Below, piece by piece: positions 49,501 to 61,500 of a stretch of 64,000 nt of DNA (its first letter is position 1; every line of letters starts with the position of its first letter). Both the position numbers and the translations under genes were made by a program. The stretch spans positions 31,743 through 95,742 of the forward strand of contig QNQO01005851.1 in NCBI GenBank assembly GCA_003290165.1, written 5' to 3'. The notes beneath the pieces are model-generated. The model made no database searches. It was not told where the DNA came from and saw only the letters and a list, made by a program, of their open reading frames with translations. Source of the stretch: Berberis thunbergii. Taxonomy: Eukaryota > Streptophyta > Magnoliopsida > Ranunculales > Berberidaceae.

Positions 49501-52500
49501 CAGCCAAAGGGGCTGTGGTCGATTGGTTAAGGCGCTGTGGACTTGTTCCACAGATCCTTGCTTCGAGACCCACTGGAGGCATCTTTATTTCGGGGTGGTG
49601 TTTGACCCGTAGGTCACATCTCGGGACTAGGTTACGGATCCTAGCTATAAAACCGGCTTGCCTTTCAAAAAAAAAAAAAAAAAAACAGTCTTAATTTTTT
49701 TTTTGAACTTGAATTAAAAAATAGAAAAAAAAATTCAAAAACCCACCCAGACCGCCTGGGCAGCTCCCAACCGCCTAGACCAATTTTTCAAACTGCTGAG
49801 CACTATCATCCATCTCCCAATAGATTAGGGGGCTCCTCAAAATTCCACTAGAAAAGGGCTACCATAGTCCCAAAACTCGCAAAGTAGCCCAATATGGGTT
49901 CACTTTTGTTAGCAAATTGAGCAATAGCAAAACGTATAAGGATAAACATGGGGGGACCTTTAAAGTCTCCATTTGGAGCTTGAAGTCAAGTATGGGAGCC
50001 ATTGAAAGAAACCCTTTTTTCACTCGTATGATAAGAACATCCACAATGATTTTTAAAACTATGAATTGAAAAGCCAAACTCCTATAGTGTTTCCAAATAT
50101 AGAATTTGATTAAAAACTCGGCTAATTTCAACCAAAGTTGGAAATCCACCTTGGAGCGTAAATAAACGATTGTGGCTACTTCTTGGATGGACATACTTTT
50201 CTAACTTTATCTACCCAGGAGGCGAAGTTGAAAACTTCGTCGAATCAATTGAGAATCCATTTTGGAAAAAAAAATAGTTTGGGCTTTTGGGTTTCAATTC
50301 TCATATTGGAAATCCCTATGGAGAGAATGTAAGCAAAAAACTATTGATTCTCTAATTGGGGTAATATTGCAAAGACATAGCTCTACTCTTTTGGCATGAC
50401 TTGGACTTTGTCAATTCCTCTCACTTGGGACCTTTTGTATTCTTTGTTTCTTATATTAATAGACTCCCCTTCCATGTCTTGCTGATCAGAATTGCCAAAA
50501 AAAACATACACTACTATACTAAATATAACAATTATTATTATTATCATCATCATTATTACTATAAAAGAACAATAACAACAACAACAATAACTATAATTCG
50601 GGATAGTAATAAATTAATAATATCACAATATAATAAAGTAACCCCATTTTGTTGGGTATTTATGTAGTAGAAGTGTCAGGAATGCAATACCAAAAATGTC
50701 AGTAAGCTTTGGGCGCTGTACTCATGAAAAGTTTTAGCACTAAACAAATTCCTTATTGCATCATCCTGCAACCAAGAGATGTACTTGTAAGAAATCATTG
50801 GGGCTACTGATCACTTGATTTATGCCAAGTAAACTATGACAAAAGATAAGCGGAAATTTGTGACAGAACCTGAGTGTTGAAAAAGATAGTTGCCAGATCA
50901 TTGTACTCCTTGTCCTTGGAACAGTAAAACTGCAGGCAGCGCAAGACAAAAGATAAAACCAAGATATATTACTTTTGCAGTCTAACTAGATCACCTACCC
51001 AAATATTTCTACCATAACAAGAAACAGCTATTATCAAAAGTAAAATGCTCATAAAATACTCCCAGTTCCTAAGTATTAATTTTTGTGTCTTCCTAAACTA
51101 TTCACGCTCTTGAGGCTAGTTCTTTAGTCCATGAGAATCATCTTCGGTATCAGGATGCAACCATTCAATGAAAATGTGCTAGGGAAACAAATCTGTCACT
51201 TCCTCTGCTCACATCGTCAATGCATCAAGTATCTAACAACAATAACAATGTCAACTGATACAAATCTCGGTCTTCAAATATGAGCATATGACCTTCGAAG
51301 TGTTACTTATAAGCACATTTAGGTCACCTGATGCAAACGAAGTCTGTTGATTCTTCATCTCACATCAAGTGTGCATCTAACAACATTTTAAGTAACACCA
51401 GTGTCACTATTTCACGTGATTCAAAACTCAGTCTTGAAATATGCTAACTGACCAAGTAATGCTTATAATGGATTAAAACTATCAAATTACAACATGTATC
51501 CTTAGATATGAACGGTAGAATCAGTGTCCTACATGATTTAAAATTTGGATCAACACAAATATAGCATTAATTTCCCAGATATATTAAGTGACATTTTCAG
51601 ATACATAAATATAAATATGTTTAACCAAAACAAAAATTTATATGCAATGAAAGAAATTAGCAAGGGAAAGAATCTTACATTTACGTAATTTCCATACATT
51701 CCTGGAGGACGAGGACACTCTATATCAGAATTAGACTCGGATTCTGGGCATGGAGTGCAATTCCTGAGAAGTGGTAAACCAAAGGATATGACAGAGGTGA
51801 TCACAGAGATGAGGCATGCTTCAATTATCTGTAACAATATTAAAAAATGAAGTGAACGACAATTTGAGCTGCGAAAAAAAACGTAGCATAAACTGCTAAA
51901 GCAATTTGCCAATTTCCATGGTGTACCTTGACTTTATTTCCTTTCTTATGCAAATGTTTTCGACGCCAATATGTTATGTAAAGGGTGAGCTGATTGAACA
52001 ATGCTCCTGAAAGAACAAGCAAGAAACTGTTTCACAAATGGGTAATGAAGGATATGGCTATATTCCTAGAAAGTAAAAGTTAGCCAACATTATTATTACC
52101 AAGAAGACCTCCAATAATACCAATGATAGCCATTGGAAACAACTCCTCGAAAGAGTAGTCGTCTTGGCCACTATTGACAAAAAGAAGAATACCACTCGGG
52201 ATTACGTCCAATACAAAAACAAAAAGATGAATGTACAATCTGTCAGAGAAAAACTGGGAACCTAACCCTGATATATCCCAGATAATGAAGCCACCTGAGC
52301 CAAAATGTCCACAATTTCCACTCTTACACCAGCCCATTGCAGTACGCACAACAACAGCCACAATAGCAGATGTGAAAAAGACACGCCACATAAGTTGACT
52401 CCTCCACCTTCATAGCGATGAGAAGTTACAAGAGATGTACATGAACTTAGAGGAACAAATGAAAATACAAAGGGACTATCAGGCTTTACCAAGATGTAAC

Positions 52501-55500
52501 TTCTTCAAGTGCAAATAGTACACCACCAACTGGAGCTCTAAAAGCAGCAGCAACTCCAGCTGCACATCCACAGGTTACCTTTTCAAAACATTGGATGCGG
52601 GTCAAGATAAATATACGTCTGTAAATGACAACCAGACTTTAAAATTTGAAGAACATAGAGGGTCGTATTGGACATTCATCGAAGACTATATCTTGAAATA
52701 AGTTCGCACAATTACAATCGAAGATATTCATTGAAGAAACCCATCTTGGCGTCAAACTATCTTGAAAGAAAGAATCTAGTTCAAGGCACCATATAAGATT
52801 CAGAAAGATCATCAGACTTTGTTGTATTTAACAGTTTGATGAGGCATAAGTGTATTTAACTATTTAAGGCTCTGATTCCATAAAGAAAAAATATCTACAA
52901 AGAGAAGAATCGCTTCATAACCGGATCCTATTTGGCATTGCATGGCTTTCACCCTTTCCCGGGGCTTGAGATTGGAAGTTTTCTTCCTCAACTAGTTAAC
53001 AAAGTTTTAAATCTCATTGTGTTGTATGTTATCCCCTTTGTAGCCTTCCAAAAAAAAATGTTATCCCCTTTGTCATCAATGAATTTTTTTACTTCTTTTA
53101 AAATTAAAGAACGAAATAAAATAAATAAATAAATAAATACCCATTTTTCAAAATTTATTAAGAGAAGCTGATTTTAAATCTCTTTTGAGTGGTTCCTCAT
53201 AATATGTATTATTAAATACTAATAGTTGATTAATCCCCGATTAAGCGTTCTCAAGATTATTTTTTTAAGGTCAAAGTATCTATTTCAATAAGAGAAAAAA
53301 ATGACTGGTGAAACGCAAATCGTCTCAATTAGCCCAAAAGCTTTGAAACTAAACTGCCAACAGTTATGCTCTTGTTGACACCCAATACAAGAATCAAACA
53401 TTCCGTATTTGGACTTTTCAAGCGTGACATCTTCGAAAATTCTTTGATTCCACTCCTTCCAAATGGTCTAACACACAACAAGTGGATAAAATTTCATAGT
53501 AGCCTCCTAATCCAAGCACTAGGCATCCCTTCAACGACTACCAAACTTGAACACAGCATGACTCGCACCCACCCAAACCTTGCCACAAAAAATTTCCAGA
53601 GTCAAAGCAAGATGCTACTATAATAACAAATGAAAGTTTTGGAGCCCATGCCCCTAGCAATGAGGGCATTTCTAGTTGGAAGTCATTTCATACACATCGA
53701 CACATGAAGAAACACTTCCTAGGGGGAATGAGCTTCATCCATTCAAAAGCTGATGGAAAAAATATTTGACACTCCATTCGGGATCCTACCCTCCATCGCC
53801 AAGGACTCGAGCGAGAACTTCTCGTTCTCCTACCACTTCCACTCCCACCTATCTTTCTCCTCCCTACGAGAAATGATTCAAACAATACCCATTATTTCAA
53901 ATGGCTTCACTTTCTTCCCCATCAAACAAATTCCTTCTAAGGTGAATGCTCTACACCCACCCAAACACCAAACTCCAATACTTGCCATTCTTTTTAGATG
54001 GCACCAAGTAGAACACTATGTTGGAGATTCCCCTTCAGTTCCGTCAAGGCTCTAAAAACTCTATTTTTAATTTAAAGCACCTTGCCCTATAACCATGCAC
54101 TAACCAAGGTGGAGGTTACTACAAAAAGGCTTCACTGTGGTTGCGCCTCCCCAAGGCTCTAATGGCAATGCCTCACCTCGCTTTGCTCATGACGACATAG
54201 GTAGAGCATAGGAAACGCTTAGTAAGAGGCATGGGTCGGCCAAGTATCTTGGCAAAGATCAGTATGATTCTCCTATCTACTTTGAGAGTCGCACCTTGCA
54301 TGAAATTGTATGCGCCAGTGGTGATGCTTCCCCAAAGGCTCACCCCCAAGGATGCACCGACTCTCCGAAAAATCCCCGAATCACGCGTCAAATACGTGTC
54401 GGACACGGATTCGTGCACGACACGCACTGGACACGTATTGGACACGGGGTCAACGGTCAACATTCGTTGACTGATCTGGACACGGTCCGGACACGGTCAA
54501 ATACGGTCCGGACATGGTCCAGACTCGGTCAGACACGGTCCGGAGGGAGTCAAAATTCGTTGACTACGAAAATTTTAATTTCGCCCGATTTCTCTCCCAC
54601 ACAGACTGAGTCAGAGGCAGAGCAGAGGAAAAAAAAAAAAAAAAAACCCGAAAGAAACCCTAACTGAATCCATCGATCAAGGTCAAGAGTAGAGACGGAG
54701 GAGAAGAGATCGACAGACGGAGCGGAGGAGAAGAGTGATGGCGTCCTCATCGACACCAGGACCAGGTACGATCGAATAATCGATCGATTTCTTTTTTTTT
54801 TTTTTTGTTCCTGAGATGTATCGATCGATCGATCGATCGTTCCTGTTATGAGTCGACCCATTTCATCGACCCATTTCATCGATTCATCGATTCATCGATC
54901 GATTGAATCGATTCATCGATTTCTGTTTTGTTTTTTTTTTGTTTTTCCTGAGATGTATCGATCGATTGTTCCTGTTATGAGTCGACCCATTTCATCGATT
55001 CATCGATTTCTGTTTTTTTATTTTTTTTTCCTGAGATGTATCGATCGATCGATCGATTGTTCCTGTTATGAGTCGACCCATTTCATCGATTTCTGTTTTT
55101 TTTTTTTCTGAGATGTATCGATCGATCGATCGATTGTTCCTGTTATGAGTCGACCCATTTCATCGATTCATCGATTTCTGTTTTTTTTCCTGAGATGTAT
55201 CGATCGATTGTTCCTGTTATGAGTCGACCCATTTCATCGATTCATCGATTTTTGTTTTGTTTTTTTTTTTTTTTTTTCTCTGCTAATATACTCTGAATCT
55301 CTGGTGGTGGTGGGTATGTTTTTTTTTGAAATATCAGATGGATTACCATTTACCAACAATCGATTCATTCGATTTTTTTTTTTCCTGCAATTCCTTCCTG
55401 CGATTGTTGAATTTTTTTTTTTTTTTTTTTTGCAAGTTGAATACTCTGAATCTATGACATGATTTTTTTTTTTTTGCAAGTTGAAATTATTTCGTTTTTT

Positions 55501-58500
55501 TTTCCTGTTTTTTTTTTCTTCTTCCTATGATTCATGATGAAAGTATGCATGATATTAATATATGAAATACTTGCACCTATTTGCTGGAAAGTGAAAACTA
55601 AAAAGTTAAAACTAAATAATATGAAATTAAAATTGGTTTTAGCAGGCCAAGGAACTGGGGATGATCTTTGGAAGCATGTGACAAAATTAGGAAAACCAAA
55701 TGAAGGTGGGGGAAACCTTAGATGGAAGTGTAATTATTGTCTGAAAGATTATACAGGCTCTCTTACTAGATTGAAGCACCATTTGTTGAAGATAAGTGGT
55801 CAGGGGATAGCTATTTGTGCCAAAATCTCCCCCATACAACTTAGAGAGGTGCAAAAATTTATTGATGAAGCTGCATTGAAAGCAGAAAGTTCAAGGATAC
55901 GAAGTGTTCCTTTACCTCCTTCAGTGGGTTCAAGTAGTCACCCTCACCTGAGTTCAAGTAGTGGGGGGGTTGGCCCTTCAGTTCCACTTTCATACAATGA
56001 GCAGAGGAAGAGGAGAGCCATTAGTACTACTACTAATCCTATTGCACATGCGTTCAATATGAGTGAGCGACAAGAGTTGGATGCTTTGATTGCAAGGGCG
56101 TTCTACTCAGCTGCCTTGCCATTCAACCTTGCAAGGAATCCATATTTTCAGGAGGCTTTTACCTTTGCAACGAATAAGGCAAAGTCTATTAGTGGTTACA
56201 AGATTCCTGGGTATAATGCATTGAGGACGAGATTGCTTCAAAATGAAAGGAGCAACCTTGAGAGGTTGTTGGAGGGAACAAAGTCCACATGGGTTACTAA
56301 AGGGGCAACAATTGTTTGTGATGGGTGGACTGATTCTCAAAGGAGGCCTCTCATTAATTTCATAGTGATTAATGAGGGTGGTCCAATGTTCTTAAAGGCT
56401 GTGAACTGTGAAGGGGAATACAAAGACAAGTTCTTCATTGCTAATTTGATCAAGGAAGTTGTACGTGAGGTTGGGCCAAAGAATGTCGTTCAAGTTATAA
56501 CCGACAATGCTCCAGTTTGTAAGGCTGCAGGTTTACTTGTTGAGAGCGAGTATCCTAAGGTTTTTGGACACCTTGTGTAGTCCACACTCTCAACCTTGCC
56601 TTGAAGAATATATGCGCTCCAAAGAACACGCCTGCAAATGAAAAGGCCTACAGTTTGTGTAGTTGGATTATTGATGTTGTTGGGGATGGGGTGACGATCA
56701 AGAACTTTATCATGAACCATTCCATGAGGTTGCACATGTTTAATGAGCATTCGAGATTGAAGTTGCTTTCCATAGCTGAGACACGCTTTGCTTCAAGCAT
56801 AATTATGCTGAAGAGGTTGAAAGACATTAAAAGTAGCACCCAAAGTATGGTGATTGGAGATAAGTGGGATTCCTATAAGGAAGATGATGTTGACAAAGCA
56901 CGGATTGTGAAAGGAATACTATTGGATGACTTGTGGTGGGACAAAGTGGATTATGTGCTTCGTTTCACAGAGCCTATTTATTCAATGTTGCGGAGGACTG
57001 ATACAGATAAGTGTTGTCTTCACTTGGTGTATGAGATGTGGGATGTTATGATTGAGAAAGTGAAACAAGTTATTTACCGCCATGAAGGAAAGGAAAATAG
57101 TGAGGAGTCAAGAGTTTTTTTCAGTGGTGCATCAGATATTGATAGATCGATGGGAGAAAAACAACACACCACTGCATTGCTTAGCACCATTCCTTGAATC
57201 CAAGGTAAATAATTCCATTGTTTTTAATTTTTTATTCTACTTATTTTTTATTTGGGGACATTGCTAATATTAATATATAATATAGGTATTATAGCACCGA
57301 ATGGTTGGAAGAGGATCATAATCGTATTGCGCCACACAAAGATCCTGAGATTACAAATGAGAGAAATAAATGTTTCAATAGATACTTTCCTCTAATTGAA
57401 GACAGAAGAATGGTTGTTACAGAGTATGTAAAGTTTTCAACTGCTGCTGGGCAGTTTGCAGAAAGTGATGCTATACAGAATATAGCATACCTAGATCCTG
57501 ATGTGTGGTGGGTTGCTCATGGTACCAGTGCACCTAATCTCTTGAATATTGCTTTGAAGTTACTTGGCCAACCTTGTTCTTCCTCATGTTGTGAGAGGAA
57601 TTGAAGCACATATAACAACATCCACTCATTAAAAGGAACAAATTGACCCCAAAACGAGCTGAAGATTTAGTGTATGTGCATTCCAACCTTCGTCTTTGTC
57701 AAGAAGAAAACAAGAGTACCAAGAAGGTGAGACAAGGATGTGGGATGTCACAGGAGATAGTATTGATTCGTTGGATTTGGATGCTACTAGAGTGCTTGAG
57801 ATTGCCAGTCTTTCGCTTGATGAACCTGAGCTAGAGGCTGGACTGTTGGATGCAGAAAATGTGACAATGGATGAGCTTGTTAATGAAGAAGAGATATAGC
57901 CGCCTTGCTGGTGACTGGTGAGTTTTTAAAATTATCAATTTACAGTATCAAGTTAATGAAATTATATGAGTATGACTTGACTACTTGACTACTTTATGAG
58001 ATTTACAGTATCAATTTACAGTATCAAGTTAATGAAATTATGCCTTTATGAGTATGACTTGACTATTTGAGCAGTTGAGCTTGACTTTATGATGCATTTG
58101 TAAATTTGAATGAATGAATTTGAATGTATTATTGATATGTTTGAATTTGATGAGTTACAAAAAATATATATTAAAAAATTAAGTTTGACCGTGTCGCCGA
58201 GTCCTATTTTTTTGAAAATTGTCGAGTCGCCGTGTCGTGTCCGTGTCCGTGTCCGAGTCCGAGTCCGTGCATCCTTGCTCACCCCATATGGATTACGAGT
58301 TTTGTTTGGGAGACACATCCCTTGTTACACTTTGTACTTCACTATAGTGACTTTCCTCTATAAAATTGACATTTTATTTTCAAAACGCCACAACAACTTA
58401 CCAAGAGGCTTTGTTCATCAACTTAAAATACCAATCACTAGGCCACCCATTTTTTGGAGTGCATGCTAGACCCACATGGCAGCATGAAAGTCGTTGGAGT

Positions 58501-61500
58501 CACATAAGTTCCTCACTGTTGTTTCTAATTTGTTCGTATAGCGTCCAGGAAAATGCATCAAGAACACTAGTAAATTGGTTGTTGGCAAGCATACCATTTA
58601 TCAAAGTTAACCTTCCCTTGAATCTTTATCTTTTGAGAAAAGTTTACCTTTCCAAATAGCTAATATCTTGTTAAGAGCTTGACAACTAGGTTCCTAAAGG
58701 AAACCCCAAGTGATTATAAGGCAAAGATTCTAACCCACACCCCAAACACCTTGGCAACTCTTGAGGAAGGATCTTAACTCCCACCGCAACACATGACTTT
58801 TGGAAAAATCGACTTTGATAAAATGCAAAGATTTAACTCCCACCGCAACACCTAACTCTTGAGGAAGGATTTTTAACTTCACATCTTCACCACAACACAG
58901 ACTCTGAGAAAAATGTAGGTGACAACACAGACTCTATGAGAAAAACGCAGTGCACAATCACCAAGGAAACCATCAAGAAAGACAGACATAGTGCATCAAA
59001 AGTTATAGTACGATTATGCCAACTATCCATCGCCATCATGAGAAATGACGTCAGAACTCCCATGTCGCTAAATCCTACTTCGTTTTCGATAACCATCAAG
59101 AAAGACAGACATAGTATATCATTTCTTCTCTTGAGTGCCATGGGCGGGCCCCATCCTATAACCTCTTTCTCAAATCTCATCAGCCATCCATTTGGCTTGG
59201 CTTCTCCACCATTTAATCGCCATGACTATCTCGTACTCCTTGCATAGAAATTATTCCCCATACTCCTAACAAAAACGGTGCAAGTGGCCTTGCACCAACC
59301 ACTCCACACCTCAAACATCATAAACCCCATCGACTGCACTTCTCCGACAATCCGCATGATACTAAATGACGGGTATGACGACCAGTGGTCTCAAGGAGTA
59401 AGCAAACTATTGAGCCTATAGAACTCCAGCTTCCAGTCTTATATCGAAGACGCCACCATGTCATCATACAACAAAGTCGCCACCATGTCAACAAACACTG
59501 AAGTCGCCACCATGTCATCATATTGGTGTGATCCAACTCCCATTATTGATCCTATGCAATTAATGCGGAAAGCGGTCGCAAAGTGGTCAGGACCGCATTA
59601 CGATTTTCATAATTATGCGGACAATTTTTTCAAAGTATATATTTTTAAAATTTAATCATGTCATAGATTACAAAATAAATATTAATCAAAAAGGTTAAAT
59701 ATGTAATCATAGTCATATATTATTTACTAATTAATCAAATTAATTTAATTTTGCAGGTTGGAACACCTATAGTTACCTGGGAAAATTAATCAACCCTGTG
59801 CGATTCGGTCAGCCCCGCATACCCTTTTTTGGCCGATTTCGGCCGATTTTAGGCCGATTAATAGCACAGTATTGATCGGGGCATGGAAACCGACAACCAA
59901 TGTTAAAAGGGAAATTTCGACGATGTTACCCACAACAACAACCACCACCTCCTGCGGTGGCAAAATACCACTCTCATCCACACCTCTGAGATGTCATGTT
60001 CCTCATAAACCCCTCTGAACGTTCTCAGCCGGCGAAGAATTACCATGAGACAAAGTCCACTTCAGATTAGTCCATCCCACATTTTGTTCCTCATCCAACA
60101 TTAACCCAAATGGCACCGTCTAGCCACTAACCTATTCCTCACATCTTCCTACCAACACACCCAATATTCAATCTCTAGACAAAGATCACCGACCAAGTTC
60201 ACATGAATGAGCACTCATATACCATAAAATTAGAACATTTCCTCAATAAATACGTGTAATGCATAAAATAAACATCATTCATACTGAAACTCACAAGTTA
60301 GAATCACTGGGCTAGAAAGATTACAAAAACGAAAATGATGTAATTAATATAGTGTAAGATAGTAAGACATAGAAAAAGTTGGCAATAATATTTGAAACGG
60401 AACACAATCCTCCATAACACATACTTATCATGAAGTCCAACTCAAACTGGACAACAATCTTTGATTACAACACATGTGCATTAATCAGAAAGTTAGAATT
60501 GTGAACATGGAAAAGATAGTCCCGAGGACAATAACTACTGATATCCTACACACATCCACAAGTTTGTATATCCAACCTAACTTGTACAGATTGGGGTACT
60601 ACTCACAAGATCACGGCGGTCTCGATCAGTCTTAAACACTTGTAGCCACCTTAAGCTTAGATGATATTTTGTTGATCCGCCCTGTATAAATTTAACCAAT
60701 GTGAATTGCAGGCGCCAGGTACCATACAAGGAAAGTAAGTTGTAACATCCAAAGGTGATACAAAATAGAAAAATATGGATTTGCAAACTAATTTTCATAC
60801 AAAGACTAATAACCAAAACATAAGTTGAATACTTAAAAGAGGAGAATCTCCTAGACGTATTTGCGACAAAGGGCCGCAAAGAAATCAGCACAATCCACAT
60901 ATAACAAGCTGTGATAGATTATATATTAAAAGGAAGACCTTGCTAAAATTAGGATCTCTGATGCATGGGATGAGTAGAAGGTTTTACTGATGTAATTGGA
61001 TATCTAATTAGTAGTTAATTAATCACTAGCCATAATTAGGGTTAGGATTAGTTGATTGCTTGCCAGGTGAATTATTAGCTATGCAGTTAAAACGGATAAT
61101 GGACCATAACGGTCCAAGATTGTTATAGATTATAACGGGATGTATCGGGATATAACAGAATAATTTTTTTAGTATATTTTTACTACCCCGACAAAGTATT
61201 AATGTATTATAGAGTCCAAAAAGTAAATCATGTTCATAACATTAAATTCAAAAACGACAAAAACGTTAATATAAAACATATTCCCTTTGTATGGGAGTGA
61301 GATCACAACTAAGAGTGTGATTGACTCTTCATCTTTTCCCTTCTTTTTTGGTTCTCTGTTGATTAGCGGGTCCTTTCCTATGAGTCTAGGGTTTTGTTTC
61401 GATTGAGACTATAATGGGTGATTTTTATTTATTATTATAATTTTTTATGTTATTAGAACAAAACATTAAACGACGTTATTGAAAATAAAAATGTTTTCTC

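Larger units (their letters stand above)
54347..58277 (+). mobile_element. hAT transposon with complete ends and 8-bp duplication
   Basis: The 3931-bp element starts CAAGGATGCACCGACTC and ends GAGTCCGTGCATCCTTG. It is flanked by the perfect 8-mer CTCACCCC (54339-54346 and 58278-58285). Subterminal regions are packed with GGACACGG / CCGTGTCC motifs, probable transposase binding sites. It encodes a BED/DUF659/dimerisation-domain transposase on the plus strand, interrupted by several mutations. It sits inside a LINE remnant in an intron of CLC-d, in antisense to the gene. Confidence 0.95.

Noticed and set aside
49509..49560. A tRNA gene
   Set aside because: A and B boxes are present, but there is no proper cloverleaf, and the unit continues into a SINE body with poly(A).
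49859..50194. A 111-codon minus-strand frame in the CLC-d intron
   Set aside because: No motif was recognised, and the frame is surrounded by LINE and MITE remnants. It may be decayed LINE, but I cannot support it.
54811..55252. Regularly spaced repeats resembling a CRISPR-like array
   Set aside because: The units are contiguous and similar throughout, without unique spacers, in a plant transposon intron. It is a minisatellite.
58887..59247. Overlapping open frames of about 100 codons on both strands
   Set aside because: They arise from imperfect repeats (AACCATCAAGAAAGACAGACA twice, split here as a motif) and show no protein-like conservation.
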